DNA of 64,000 nt, taken from contig RBZT01000959.1 in NCBI GenBank assembly GCA_003693705.1, positions 1 to 64,000 on the forward strand, read 5' to 3'. The translations under genes and the position numbers were made by a program. The notes under the pieces were generated by a model. That model was not told the DNA's origin and made no database searches. It was given only the letters and a program-made list of their open reading frames with translations. The stretch comes from Polymyxa betae (lineage: Eukaryota > Endomyxa > Phytomyxea > Plasmodiophorida > Plasmodiophoridae). Shown here piece by piece: positions 22,243 to 34,992 of the stretch (its first letter is position 1; every line of letters begins with the position of its first letter).

Positions 22243-24593
22243 ATGTCCCGACGGGCTATTCGAAAGGCATTTCCTGAGCCAAATATTGACCAGATTAGTG
22301 ATACTTCTAGTCATGAAGGTTCTGATCCCGATCTCGTTGAACCAAAAGCAGTCAACCAGTTCTTGGTTTTGAATGGTTCGGACGAATCTGATGCTATTAG
22401 TACAAGATCTCCTTCTCCTCTTCCCGTAAGGGCGCTGTCGCCTGCTAAAAAAATCAGCAAGAAAAAAAAGCAGGTTATATGATGATAGAAACACAAATCG
22501 ATCCATCTGAACCATGATAGAATCCGAAGAAAGTGAAACCTGATAATCTGGAAGAATTATCTTCTATTCAATTATCAGCGGTGAATGGTGTTATCAGATG
22601 ATGAGGGCATGATGTTCACTGATGTTTAGGTCAACGAATCTCTGCAGGATTTAACACTAAGCACTACTTGCACTATCGATTCATTGCTACGCTCTGAAGC
22701 CCGATATCTCGATGCCGATCGTGAGCTTAGGAACCTTTTTGGTTCATCAGTCTTTCGGCAAGACGAACCCGATTCTTCTGCTGTCCGAATTCGACGTCCA
22801 GTCAGGTCGCAACGAGCTCGGCTTCGAAAAACCGTCATCGTCAAAGCGAAGTGAGTTAAGTCTTCCTCAGAAATCTGTAATAATATTTGCGAAGAGACGA
22901 ATGGAGTCATACCCCATTAAGTCAGATCGGTTTATCGATGCGATTCGATCCCGATATGGGGCTGTTCCAGTTTGAGATGTCTCCAGAATATTTGAGCATG
23001 CAGGAGCAATTTGAATCGGCCTCAATGACGTTCGATCCGCAATCGATTGCCACTCTGCTTCAATTTCAGCCTTGGCATTGTGATACGTTAATTCAGATGG
23101 TTACCTTTGTTCATAATTCTTGTAGTAACTTTGGACTCTAATAGACGGTTTCAGGGCGAAATTTACCGGGTGCATGGAGAATTTGCTTTGAGCGCTGATT
23201 TAATTGCTCGAGCTCTGTATGCGCTCGAGTGCAACTTCCATCCAAAACTCGACGTTTTATCTGTATACTTATTTTGAGTTCTGGCTCGTATGTATGTGTA
23301 ATAGAAATCAGGGTACACCGTCCTGCTACCTGGATCCTCAATCACCGGTCACCCGCTCGTTTATTCGAGCTCTTAGGCGTCACATGCAGTTTAATGGCCG
23401 TAAGGGCTGTGTCAGGACTGCTTTTGAGATCAGCAAACTGTTTTTCAACTTTACAAGATCACCGTATGGAACTGATAACTCCATATTAATGTTGATACTG
23501 ACCTTATTATTAGGACACCTGCACTACCTTCATCGTTCATGATTGAAGCACTGATGCATATGGCCTACTATGCATTCAGAAGCAATGCTTTTCATTTTGT
23601 TTTAGATTTTGTTTCGAATTTCGATTTGTCCTTGACACAGAACATTGAAAATATAGATCAAGTCCCCCTCTCTTCAACACTGCTCATGCTGCCTATTTGG
23701 TGCTTCGCAACAGCATTGGTCCCGTCGTAATATTCCCCATTTTACTTTTCTTAATGTTATTTAGGCTAAATACAAAACTGAGAAAGAGCATGTTGTTTTC
23801 GACGATGTTGTTCTTGTGACCATTACTGTAAATCATGATGATGCTACCTCATCACTTCTTGTCCAACAATCTCTTTTATTGTATCCTGAAGGGCTGGAGC
23901 CGCTTTTGCTACAGATAAGGTTCATTATAGTGGTTCTGTTACTTACTTGCCAATTCTTGACGTTTTGATTGCTACAGTCAGAACGAGATATCAAAAGCAA
24001 AGTGGAAATCAGTATTATCGCACAGTCTATTTAGAAATGCCAGGCTTTGTTTACAAGACACTCCTTCCCTCAAGAAGTTGATCGATATATTTGTCACCAG
24101 ATGCCATTCTTTATGGAAAGAAGACGATGTACGCTTCCTAGTTTATTTTCTCACAGAATTAATTTCAAATCAGATATTGGATTGGTTGGCAATCAATGCA
24201 CAAAGTTTGATCAAGAAGATGGATGATGGTTGTACTATGGTTCATGTCGAATATAAAGTTCTCAGTATTTTATTAGGGATTTGTGTCACCGATGAATTTG
24301 ATCAAAACCGGACCGACTTCCTACAGACGGTTGCTTGTGAGGAAGCCTGCAAGCTAGATGTGTGTGAATTTTCTGATTCAATTTCTACCATTCCGCTAGC
24401 CGAGCAAAGACAAATGGACGCACAGCAGGCTCCAGGTAATACGATATCGTTCTTAATACCCTTGTATAATGACGCCATTCGTTATTAAGAGCATATTGTT
24501 GAGAATCCCTTTACTGGTCGGAATCCTTTTGTAGCATTTCTTGCATCAATGTTGCCTTGGGTTAATGTACCGGATCAGCAACAACAGCAATAA
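22243..24593 (+). CDS. TCF25: TCF25 / Rqc1-type protein (ribosome quality control)
   Basis: The start MSRRAIRKAF and an acidic/Ser-rich N-terminal third with a Lys run (KKISKKKKQ) are typical of TCF25/Rqc1. Then come LRNLFGSSVFRQ, GLFQFEMSPEYLSMQEQF, the helical repeats FDPQSIATLLQFQPWHCDTL, GEFALSADLIARALYALEC, and RRHMQFNGRKGCVRTAFEI. The gene ends FLASMLPWVNVPDQ with a short poly-Gln tail at 24593. Rqc1 works with Ltn1 and Rqc2 on stalled 60S ribosomal complexes; in animals TCF25 has also been described as a nuclear factor. About seven short introns interrupt the gene, several of which I located only approximately. It is transcribed divergently from the CM1 gene, 429 bp away. Confidence 0.92.
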
Positions 24594-26660
24594 ATTTTCC
24601 TCAACTGTCATTTCCGTTTGGAGCGCATAGTTTAGTAGAGCATCTTTTCAGGCACTTCCTGATTACGATCATGGAACTTCCCCGCTATCCACAAAGCACT
24701 GATGACTTGCTTTGCTGAGTATATAGCTCGTGTCAACATGAACATTGAGCCATCTACCGGTAGCTTCCATGGTAGTACTGCACCGCTTGCGTTGGCTTTG
24801 GCCTTGTAACGTAATCAGGGCAAAACCAGATCAGCACCACTCCTCACTGTTTACCTCTTATATGAGGCTTTTGAACCATTCTCCTACCGGTAGTTGTTTT
24901 GTCTTTTTTTGAAAATTGGGATTCAGTAACCATTCGGTCGAAAGCAACGAACGGCCAGAAGCAAGCATGTGATAGCCTCTGTGCGATAAACTTTTGAACA
25001 GCGCCTTGCTTAGACCCTACTTAAGTTTGAACGAGAACTTCCTCTCGTTTTCCTGATCGCATCTACAATAATGATCACAAATGATTGGTGTCAATTTTAC
25101 TGGGAACGTTTTCGTGTTTATTTGGTCATGTATGGATTGGAAGACGTAGGTTTTAGCCAGTGTAAGTCAGACATTAAAATGGAATCTACTCTGCCAAATA
25201 CTGGATGTTCCATCTTCGGGTCGGCTCACTCCCCACTGATGATAGATTATGCAATTACTTCAATCATGAATAGGATGAGGTTTTGTACGGAAGCTTTGCA
25301 CGGGAATCCAGGTAGTCCAATACTTTCTGGCACAGCTCAGCGCTCTCCTCTGGCATTTGCGGAACTGAGCGTTTGGTCCCTGATCAGTTGACTGTTGGGA
25401 AGCTCGTGTTCATCATTACGATCTGCTGGAATCTGGTTGGATTCCCATCCGAAACTCATTGACTTCAGATCACGTCATTGTTCATGGCCCATTCCTATTA
25501 GCATGATCATTGTCTTACCCTTGATGAAAGCGGATCACTTAAGCGGTTATTCACAGATATGTCCAGTAGATATTCCAAACCAATATGCCATGCTGAATTG
25601 ATGTTTTTATTAAGCCAATTGCTTGGCAGTTATTGTGCCATCAGATTGATTTGCCCTTCTTGTCGTCGTGAAGGTGCCGTATTGGCGTTGACTGCTTTGA
25701 GGGAAAATGTCGCGCCAAGAGCTGGATCTGGAGGACGCTGAAGGATTTGAGCAATGGTGCTATCATGTTTATGGCACACAATATGGGAGGGCCGCAATGC
25801 TTTTTAGTTTGTAAAAAAAGTGCTTCGCATGTACGACCTAGCCAATAGTTTGCATCATAAAGCTGAGTTAGAAATACCGAGGCTGAATCTTTGCTTGTCC
25901 AACTCCAACAGCAAACCTCATCATCAACGCTACTATAGTTCGTGATTCGAACAGTACCAACTCTGGCGTCTCTCTTGCCGCCGTGATGTTCTCACAGCAA
26001 TTCTAGCAGCCAGGTAGCAAACTGTGATTCGACGCCGTTTTATAAAAGTGCACCAATCGCTGTCCAAATTCGGTCACTTCACTGAACACCCCCAATAGAA
26101 ATCAAAAACATATTCAAAAACCTGTCTTCACAGTTGCAGAACAACGTTCCGTTCGCGCAGGGCAGCTTTATGGGGCTCGACCCATTACCATGCCTGGACA
26201 GGTAGAATACAGCAGAAATAGTCTAGCTCTCGAACTGCTGACGAATAATGTCGAAGCAATGGGATTGGCAATTAGATTTAATTTCTTGTGACGATTGGTG
26301 ATATGTTGATGGAATAGGGCGGGGCCTTCCATGAATAAATGATATTAGTGGGAGGAAGGAGACCTGGACAGTACGCAATGCAAGTGGACCACACCTAGTA
26401 TCGCGTCCTTCGCATAACCAACAGCACTGCGTCCAGATCTATTTTTAACATCTCCATTGTTTTATGTTTCGTAATCTGTTAAGTGAGTGAGAGGAGTATG
26501 CTGCAGCCCCGTTGTCTCAGGTCTTTTACCTTAACCATTACAGATCCACCAGTGTATTCTCTATCTGAAGGCTCGGGATCAGAATCGATCTTTTGTCCAA
26601 GTCTCTTAGTACTATCCCGAGCAGACCAGGGTGCTCGTTGTTCCCTCCAATCTTGACACC
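24594..26660. other. 2-kb tract with short ORF fragments, no assignable gene
   Basis: This is the longest interval without an annotated gene. Several plus-strand open stretches look coding but end quickly and change frame. One is 25071-25391 (106 codons from a true ATG, containing NDWCQFYWERFRVYLVMYGL). Another is 25708-25814 (MSRQELDLEDAEGFEQW). A third is an ATG-less frame of about 84 codons at about 26045-26290 (GQLYGARPITMPGQVEYSR). The last two are not among the long ORFs with starts. The sequence CTACCGGTAG occurs twice (about 24757 and 24884). No family signature was recognised. A decayed gene or mobile element is possible. Confidence 0.35.
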
Positions 26661-28249
26661 ATGTTGCATTTAAGCCGTGCGCATCAGCGCTTTCTCTCAA
26701 TTCCTATCAAAATTACAAGAACAAAAGGCCCAAAACCAAGGATTCCAAAAGAGCAACTTCTTTTTGGAAAAACCTTTACTGATCACATGTTGGTTATGGA
26801 TTGGGTTAAAGGTATGATATCTAAACCCTTGGTTTTCTATTCATAATCAGCCCTTCATACACCTGTATCTAGAATCGAGATGGACCACTCCAGAAATCAT
26901 TCCATACTCGTCATTTTGCATCGATCCAGCTTCAACAGTTTTTCATTATGCGCTCAGTATGAAAAAACTAGTGTTATCAAAGCACTAATATAACCATGAT
27001 AATCACAGGCTGCTTTGAGGGAATGAAGGCATATTTGGACGATTACAACCAGATTCGGTTGTTCAGGCCTGAGATGAACATGAGGCGATTGAAACACTCA
27101 GCCGACAGGCTTGTGATGGAGGTACTACTGAAAGCATTTGAAAGTATCAGTCTAATGATGATACATGTAGTGTCCTGACGAAGACCTCATGCTCGATTGC
27201 ATCAAACAATTGATCAAAGTTGATCGAGATTGGATTCCAGAAGGATTCGGATATTCATTATACATTCGTCCAACTTTAATCAGTACTTACGTCAGTTAAG
27301 CGCTTTTTATATTTGCTGTTATTTAGCTATCTTTCAGCCGTTTCTTGGAGTGGCACCATCAGAGCAAACCAAGTTCTTTACAATAATGTGCCCTGTTGGC
27401 CCATACTATGCAACAGGATTCAAGGCTGTTTCGTTATTGGCTGATGATAAGTATGTGAGAGCATGGCGCGGTGGAGCTGGTGGTTACAAAATTGGAGCGT
27501 AATTGTCGCCTTTGCATGCTTTCATCCTATGGTTTAATATTGAACAGGAATTATGCTCCCACAATTAAAGCTCAGAGAGAAGCTGCAGCCAAAGGATTCG
27601 CTCAAGTCTTGTGGCTATTTGGAGATGATCTTCAGGTTACTGAAGTTGGGACTATGAATCAGGTTTACTAAGCTCTCTTTTTTCGATTCTGTGCTAATAG
27701 TAATTGCAGTTCTTTTTCTGGAAAACTCCTTCTGGTGAGAAAGAATTGATTACTGCTCCGTTAGAAGATGGGACCATTCTTCCTGGTGTCACTCGTGACT
27801 CGATCCTTGCTTTATGCAGAGAATGGGATGAGTTTAAAGTGACTGAAAGGCGATTCAGTATTCACGAAGTGATTGACGCCATTAAGTCTGGAAGAGTAAT
27901 CATGTCTTGCTCTTATCGTTCGGAAAAATTAATTCTATCTAGATGCTGGAGGCGTTTGGTTCCGGAACAGCTGCGATTGTGAGCCCCGTAAAGAATATCC
28001 ATTTCAAAGGATCTGTATGCTGTTGAGTTAGTATTTGGCGTTCGACTGAACGTTCCTCACAGGACTACCCGATTCCTTTGGATCGTACAGATCCTATTCA
28101 ACAAGCAGGTCTTCTCGCTCAAAGGATTTCTAAGACCATTCTTGAGATTCAGGTCAGATTCTTATCGCTACGATATCATTTATCTGACTGGGATTGCGTA
28201 TCTTCAGTATGGAAAGGTTGAACATCCTTGGTCTGTAATTGTGAAATAA
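26661..28249 (+). CDS. BCAT: Branched-chain amino acid aminotransferase
   Basis: The gene starts [20 protein letters not shown], an Arg/Ser-rich stretch that could be a mitochondrial targeting peptide. The enzyme body follows: [47 protein letters not shown], the substrate and phosphate regions [15 protein letters not shown], the pyridoxal-phosphate Lys region [31 protein letters not shown], and [14 protein letters not shown]. It ends with [13 protein letters not shown] at 28249. The enzyme transfers the amino group of Leu, Ile and Val to 2-oxoglutarate. Length and motif order match class IV eukaryotic BCATs. About eight short introns split it; the downstream exon at 28204-28249 is confirmed by the conserved HPWSV end. 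Confidence 0.95.
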
Positions 28250-28637
28250 GCAATATCGAATTGGGCTATCCATTACACTCCCTATCAATTTGCATAACTT
28301 GAAATGATTTGTTGCTCTTGGAAGGTTCAATCAATCATTGAAGTTGCTAAAACATCCGCACCTTAGACAGGAATACAACAGTGATTACTATCTCAATTGA
28401 GCAGAAATGTTTTACGTGATGAAACAGAGAGAAATGATAAATAGCTGATGCTTGTAGGTTAAGTGGATTACAGTGTTGCTTAGTAAACTCAGTACTATGT
28501 ATGTAATGTTACTGTTATGAAGATGCGATTATAATGGGACTTTATATAATATCATTCATGTGGATATCGGAGGACCAACTCCATTATCCTAATTTCCAAC
28601 CCGATACTCTATTTGGTTTAAGGTGCTGTCTGGCATT

Positions 28638-30103
28638 ATGCATCTTAGATCCACTATTGTCAGCTTGGGTTCGGCGTCACTCTTGCTCTTGCGTCCTTCG
28701 TTGGCTTTTGCAGAGAATGCTGCTGGCGATCAATCCCAGAGATCCAAACCTTGCCCTAATTGCTCGAACAAGCAATTCCATCGCAGCTCCTATATAGACG
28801 CTTACGAAATAGCTGCACCTGCTGTAGTCAATGTACAATGCTCTTCCTCTAGCCATTTCCCTTTTGTTCGTGGGTATGATGTTTGCGTGATTATTGCTGT
28901 TTCAAATGATGAATAACTGATAGAATTTCGAACGGAAGCGGTTTCATAATTACCGATTCTGGACGTGTTGTCACCAATTGCCATGTCGTTCAGCACTGTC
29001 AAACTGCACCAATTATCACATTAGGTGATAATCAGCAATTTAGGGCCAGTGTTGTTGGAGTCGACAAAGCCACCGATTTGGCTTTGCTTCAGATTATGGT
29101 TCCTGAAGGGATGAAGGTTATATATTCGTGCTGTTGAATTTCTGTTTTTATCAGATAAATGATTTACTAGACACCCTTTCCAGTAGCTAAACTTGGCGAT
29201 TCAGACAAGATCAAGCCTGGGACCTTGGTGATGGCATTGGTAACTCGCCCCTTTCCACGTAATTATAAAATTTTGATCAATCGGAAAGGGATCCCCGCTG
29301 TTATTACAGAAAACAGCAACTCATGGAATGATAAGTGCTGTAGAACGACATAGTGGTGAACTTGGTCTTTCAGCATCTCATCGCACTGATTATATTCAAA
29401 CCGGTAGGTTTTAGTTGAGTATCTGGACTAAACTATTCCAATGAACGACAATATAGATGTTCCCATTAATCAGGGAAACTCTGGCGGTCCTCTAATTGAT
29501 CTGGACGGTATGGTGATCGGAGTCACTACAATGAAAGTTGAGAATGCCCCTGGAATATCCTTTGCTGTGCCCATAAAAACCGGTAAGCGTTCTCCAAATG
29601 CATTGTTCATGAAATACGTTTCGAATTGATTACTTGCATACGACAGTAAAAGCTGTTGTTGATCAACTTAATCAGTATGGTCATGTGACAAGACCTTATA
29701 TTGGTATTTTCATGCTCACTTTAACACCGAGCATTATCTCAAAAGAGCGCTATGCTGACCCTAACTTTCCTGAAGTTAAATCTGGCGTTCTAGTTACATC
29801 TGTATCTCCAGTATCACCGGCTGCAAGTAAGTAGAGTATAATCTCATTGTTTCAAAACTCTAATTGGGAACCAGAAGCTGGACTTCGACCCGGTGACATT
29901 ATTATTTCGGTTGATGCTGACATACCTGTTAAAACGGCCCAGGCATTGACTGACTATCTTGGATTCGGCTATAAAAAGTCTATAGTTCTTCACATTCTAC
30001 GTGGCCGAGATCAGCGTCTTGATGGTAACTTTTTGTACAAGTTGCGTCATGTGCTAACCAAAATCCAGTTCGAATAGATCCAATCATTCGGAACGATCTG
30101 TGA
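28638..30103 (+). CDS. HTRA2: HtrA-family serine protease (HtrA2/Omi type)
   Basis: The N-terminus [20 protein letters not shown] is hydrophobic and could be a mitochondrial or secretory signal. Seven or so exons join to a trypsin-like domain followed by one PDZ domain. The catalytic triad is visible: His in VVTNCHVV, Asp in [10 protein letters not shown], Ser in NQGNSGGPL. Conserved HtrA loops include [20 protein letters not shown] and [12 protein letters not shown]. The PDZ part contains [13 protein letters not shown] and ends IDPIIRNDL at 30103. HtrA2 proteins degrade misfolded proteins in the mitochondrial intermembrane space; the compartment is inferred. The start at 28638 is chosen because it precedes the hydrophobic segment; an ORF from 28534 in another frame could hide a short upstream exon. 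Confidence 0.92.
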
Positions 30104-30274
30104 ATCAAAGGATCTGAAAACTGTCCAGCTGACCTCTATGCAATTGAAAATATATATTTATTTTGAACAATATTTCATTGTGAAGATGATGCTCTGAACG
30201 ATATTTCGCGGTCGAGCAAAGTCGATTTTCGGTAATCTGAACAGTTACTTCTGGAGGCATTAATGGATATATGA

Positions 30275-30928
30275 TCACCATATTATTGGAACCATTGGGA
30301 AGAAAGTTGGCCTCCTGTTTACATAGTATTCAGGTGCACTTGGTAGACAGGATTCTCTGACAATGACAGGATTTGGCTTGAAATGTGATGGCCAGTAGTA
30401 CTGCTCGTAATACGATGGCTGCTGGCTGGATTGCCTGCAACAAGTATCGCAATATGAGGCTGGAGGATTTCGCTGCTTTTGAAATCTTTGGTTATTATGC
30501 CTGGTAGAATACGATGATCGATTCTGACATCTTTGATTGGAGTGATGGATGAAAGTTGGCTGATGCGAGTCAATTGACCGAGATGAGTGTTGATTGCTCT
30601 GTTTGATATGAACAGGAATACTCTCTGGTTTAGAGGAAACATTGGCCTTGAAGAAAGCCTTCACATCCTTGATAACGACAGGTTCAGGCTTAGACGGCGG
30701 TGTTGAGAGGACTGATTGCTGTGCCAACGAGCTGGCATTGTAACGTGGATCAACATCAATCTGTTCGATCTGATTCTCGTCTGTATCATCTGGAAGCACA
30801 ATCCGTGATTGTTGAGGAGGTACACCTGAGAAATTAGGCTGAGAAGCCTCGTCAATATGAATCTGACGCATGAGTTCTCCAGGGAGCAATTCAATGGCAG
30901 ATGCCTTGCTGTGTGTGCTCATCATCAT
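30275..30928 (-). CDS. Gln/Ser/Pro-rich hypothetical protein beside HSP70
   Basis: A single-exon ORF of 217 residues. The N-terminal half is mildly acidic (VLPDDTDENQIEQIDVDPR). A possible helix follows (VVIKDVKAFFKANVSSK). The C-terminal 100 residues are rich in Gln, Asn, Ser, Arg, Tyr and Pro with one CDTCC cluster and aromatic residues at the end. The composition suggests a disordered RNA-binding or assembly protein, but there is no domain I recognise. Its start is about 300 bp from that of HSP70 on the other strand, with heat-shock elements between them, so it may be heat-inducible. Lack of introns also fits a stress gene, though that is inference. Confidence 0.6.
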   Translation of the reverse strand: MMMSTHSKASAIELLPGELMRQIHIDEASQPNFSGVPPQQSRIVLPDDTDENQIEQIDVDPRYNASSLAQQSVLSTPPSKPEPVVIKDVKAFFKANVSSKPESIPVHIKQSNQHSSRSIDSHQPTFIHHSNQRCQNRSSYSTRHNNQRFQKQRNPPASYCDTCCRQSSQQPSYYEQYYWPSHFKPNPVIVRESCLPSAPEYYVNRRPTFFPMVPIIW

Positions 30929-31010
30929 CTTGTTAGAGATTCAAATTCGAAAAGCGATAATTTGAGAATGACAAGGGATGGTGATAGGATCGCCTTGATA
31001 TAAGTCGCAT

Positions 31011-31158
31011 GGAACGTTCTTGAGAATATTCTCAAGAATATTCAATATTCCGTAAAACTTCGAATGTAATTGGTGTACGAGGTTGTATGAGTATCTATCA
31101 TTATGTGGAATGTTCTGTATCTATCACTATGTTGGGAATGTTCTTAGGAATGTTCTTT
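31011..31158. promoter_or_regulatory. Heat-shock element cluster in the HSP70 divergent promoter
   Basis: 31012-31043 reads as alternating GAA/TTC modules (GAACGTTCTTGAGAATATTC and onward), a perfect heat-shock-factor site of at least six units. Further modules lie at 31107-31117 (GGAATGTTCTG) and 31134-31158 (GAATGTTCTTAGGAATGTTC). The latter two are preceded by near-identical TATCTATCAT/CTATGT sequences, suggesting a local duplication. These lie 75-220 bp upstream of the HSP70 ATG and also close to the start of the opposing gene. Confidence 0.88.
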
Positions 31159-31231
31159 ATCACTATACCACTGTTCTAACACATGACTTCATTTCCCATT
31201 CTCTATTCAACTATCGCTTACAATCATCAAC

Positions 31232-33314
31232 ATGTCTAAGAACCAAAAATCTGCTGTTCATGCAATCGGCATCGACCTGGGCACCACATATTCCTGGTAA
31301 TCAGAAGCTATAGGCTGTTGTATATAGGTTCTTAGATCTTAAACAGTGTCGGTGTATGGAAGAATGGAACTGCTGAAATCATCGCCAATGACCAAGGCAA
31401 TCGAACTACACCTTCATGGGTGGCATTCACTGATCAGGATCGACTAATTGGCGATGCTGCTAAGAACCAAGCTGCACGTAATCCAGCCTTTTCAATCTTT
31501 GACGCCAAGCGTCTAATTGGTCGTAAATTTCATGATGAAACTGTTCAGCATGATATGAAATTATGGCCTTTCAAAGTTGTTGAGGCGGAAGGTGGTCGGC
31601 CTGCCATTGAAGTTGAATATCAAGGGCAACGCAAACGCTTCAAACCTGAAGAGATATCGGCTATGGTTCTGACCAAGATGAAGGAGACAGCTGAAGCCTA
31701 TCTTGGTCAATCTGTTACTGATGCTGTTATTACATGTCCTGCTTATTTCAATGATGCTCAACGTCAAGCAACAAAGGATGCTGGACGTATTGCTGGCCTT
31801 AATGTTCTACGTATTATCAATGAGCCAACAGCTGCTGCCATTGCTTATGGGCTTGATAAAGGCAAGACTACTGGTGAACATAACGTTCTGATCTTCGACC
31901 TGGGCGGTGGTACATTTGGTGAGATCTGTTAGCGGATGATGTGTTCATGGTTGATTTATCTGATGAATAGATGTATCGCTGCTTACAATCGATGGTGGCT
32001 TCTTCGAAGTTAAAGCTACAGCTGGTGATACACATTTGGGCGGCGAAGATTTTGATGATCGACTTGTTCGCCATTTCGTCGAGGAGTTCAAACGAAAGCA
32101 TCGCGCTGATATTTCCGGATCTCAACGTGCTCTTCGACGACTTCGTACTGCCTGCGAGAGGGCTAAACGAGCTTTATCATCATCAACACAGGCGACCGTT
32201 GAGGTCGACTCACTGCACGATGGAATCGATTTTAACTCATCTATTACTCGTGCTCGATTTGAAGCTCTCTGTCAAGACCTATTCGATAGATGCATGAAAC
32301 CTGTAGAACAAGTCCTTAAAGACACCGGTCTCAGTAAATCTCAGATTCATGAGGTCGTTCTGGTCGGCGGCTCGACGAGTAAGAATCTGATATGCTTTTA
32401 TCCTTCGAAATCTGATAGTTTTTGAAGGGATCCCAAAAGTTCAGTCGATGCTGTCACAGCTGTTTGGTGGTAAACAGCTCTGTCAATCTATCAATCCAGA
32501 CGAAGCTGTAGCTTTTGGTGCAGCTGTACAAGCAGCTGTATTAACAGGTACTGCTACCGATGCAGCCAGCGAGATTCTATTGCTGGATGTTGCACCTCTA
32601 TCTTTAGGTTTAGAGACTGCTGGTGGTGTCATGACTGTTCTCATTCCTCGCAATACCACTGTCCCGACCAAACGTAATCAGATCTTCTCTACATATGCTG
32701 ATAATCAGACCGGAGTTGATATTCAAGTCTTTGAAGGAGAAAGAACTCGGACCAAGGACAACAATCTACTGGGTCGCTTCCAGCTAGCTGGCATTGCTCC
32801 TAAACCAAGAGGTGTTCCCCAGATCGAAGTCACATTCGATCTAGATGCGAATGGCATCTTGAACGTCTCTGCTGTTGATACATCGTCTGGCAAGACTGAA
32901 AAGATTACCATTACAAACGATAAGTCTCGATTATCTGCTGATGATATTGAAAGAATGGTTCGAGAAGCGGAACAATACAAGGCTGAAGATCAAGCTGTTC
33001 GTGAACGAATTGAGGCTAAGAATCAGGTGGAGAATTACGTGTTTGGCATTCGCAATGCAATGAACGAGCAGCGTGATAAACTTGATAAAGGATCGATTGA
33101 CAAGCTCGAGCAATTAATTCAAGATGCAACTGCATGGATTGACCAACATGGAGATTCTGCAAGTGTTGAAGAGTTGAAAGCGAAGCAATCTGAATTGGAG
33201 AAGTCCATGGGATCATTGATGTCTTCGGCTTCTTCAGGAACATCGTATGATCGTGATGAGGGCATGTCTTATACATCAAATCGATCTGGACCCAAAGTTG
33301 AAGAAGTCGACTGA
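31232..33314 (+). CDS. HSP70: Cytosolic HSP70 chaperone
   Basis: Four exons (31232-31296, 31347-31918, 31971-32378, 32428-33314) join to 643 residues, the standard length. The ATPase domain shows [58 protein letters not shown] and the [15 protein letters not shown] signature. The substrate-binding domain contains [17 protein letters not shown] and [15 protein letters not shown]. The protein ends EEVD, the tail that docks TPR co-chaperones and marks cytosolic members. It refolds and holds unfolded proteins. Promoter heat-shock elements and introns indicate an inducible gene that nevertheless needs splicing under stress. Confidence 0.98.
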
Positions 33315-33420
33315 GTTTGGTCAGAATTGTTCCAATAAATTTAATTATAGAACTCGTAAAATAATAATACTCACTGAAATTATTTCATAGACCAGTGCAA
33401 TTAGAAAAAACTCAGGTCTG

Positions 33421-34662
33421 ATGCTGCTTTCTATTTCTGCTATCAACATAAAACTTAAACGAATATTGCAAGAACCAAATCCTGAAAACTCGAGAAATGG
33501 AAGTATCAAAAAGGACTTTGCGACGTCCAGACTGAGCACATTAGGCTATTTGATTGGGAAGCAACAACTGCCTCCTGATTCCATCATCAGACTAATTTGA
33601 AGTAGTACCTCCCTAATCGTATTTAGACCAGAAATTGAGTTGGGAAAGGGTGCCATGTTGAGCAATGTAATCGATGGGGATATTCATCAATCGAGGGCTT
33701 TCCCTGAGATAATTGCACCTATCTATCTTGGAACCAGATGAGATGCGATGTGATCTGGGACCGTCTGTCGAGTTTTCTAATGAATCGCAGGTAAGCCAAT
33801 TCGTTGGAAACAAGGAGGAATCTAGATGATACTGGACCTGAATCAAAGCTCAATGCATTATTTATCGAATTTTGACCAGGAACAATCCAGTTCCGATGAC
33901 GAAGATGATAGTGAAGATTTTGATACTGATAATGAGTCTGCTGATTCAGATAATGATAGTAGTGACAATTCTCAGAATAGTAATGACAGTGATTCGGACG
34001 ATGATGACGATAATAGTGACGATGATAGTAGTAATGATGACGATGATGAGAACGAAGATGACAGTGATGACGAGAATGATAAGACCAGTCAAGAGGAGAT
34101 TGAGAATAAATTAGAGAGCAATGATGATGATATGAGCGCTTGGTTAAGAATATCTACAATATCGGCAGACATTGATGCTATCACTGAACATCTCTGTCAA
34201 ATATTTCATGTTGATAGACAGAGAGTTGATCATCTGGATCTCAGAAGGAGATCAATACCAAATACATCAAATTCTACATCGATTCCAGTATCAGCTCCAC
34301 CAATACCAACTTCGATCCACAATCAGTCCTCTTACTCAAAAACAACAAATCAATTCTCGACAGAATTTATCGAAAAACAGAAACACAAGCTCCAGCAGAA
34401 AGCAGGATGGGAGAATCAAAAAGCTGAAGATTTATATCGATTGCCCGTATTAAGATGTTCTGATAAGAGAAGAGATATATGCAATAGAAGACATGATAAT
34501 GATAATGACACTGTTAAGAAGTCGCAGACATGGATTGTACCTGTTAATCCAGTACTTACAACACATCTATCTATTACTGATACTAAGGATACATTCATTT
34601 CTGATGATGAAGATCAAACATGTCATATCAGAGATCGCAGAACACCATCATTTGTGCAATAA
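33421..34662 (+). CDS. Highly acidic Ser/Asp-rich protein, unknown
   Basis: The secure part is the exon 33826-34662. It begins LDLNQSSMHYLSNF, passes through about 80 residues that are nearly all Asp, Ser, Glu and Asn, then a possibly folded segment (MSAWLRISTISADIDAITEH, HVDRQRVDHLDLRRRS). A Thr/Ser/Gln-rich tail follows (EFIEKQKHKLQQKAGWENQK) to a stop at 34662. Upstream, an ATG at 33421 opens 58 codons and further open pieces include EIELGKGAMLSNVIDGDIHQ, but the joins are not settled. The acidic tract is typical of chromatin or nucleolar proteins. No family recognised. The 5' boundary is tentative. Confidence 0.55.
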
Positions 34663-34992
34663 TTCAGGAGATGATGGACAACTGACAACAATAAACTAAG
34701 CAATAATATTGAAAAAGAGTGAAAATGTTGAAATCAAAGATCCAATGAAGGAGCCGAATGTTGTCAATCGTATTTTGAAAGATATTATCCCGACGTCAAC
34801 AAACCGTGTTTTGTTGAAATTTGATTCGAGATTTCACTTCAGGTGAGAATGGGATCGTCGGAGGAACGGACAGCCGAATTGAAGTTTATATAAAGGTTGG
34901 GATGAGATGATTACAGGCAAACATTACCAATTCTGTTAAAATGCTGAGAGCTGATTTAGTTCATATTACAAAATGATGTAATAATGATCAAT

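Noticed and set aside
31561-32980. Several minus-strand ORFs within HSP70
   Set aside because: Antisense frames of a perfectly conserved gene; no independent support.
33872-34453. Met/Thr/Ile-rich ORFs in alternative frames of the acidic gene
   Set aside because: They are frame shadows of the GAT/AGT-rich acidic tract, which produces long stop-free low-complexity frames.
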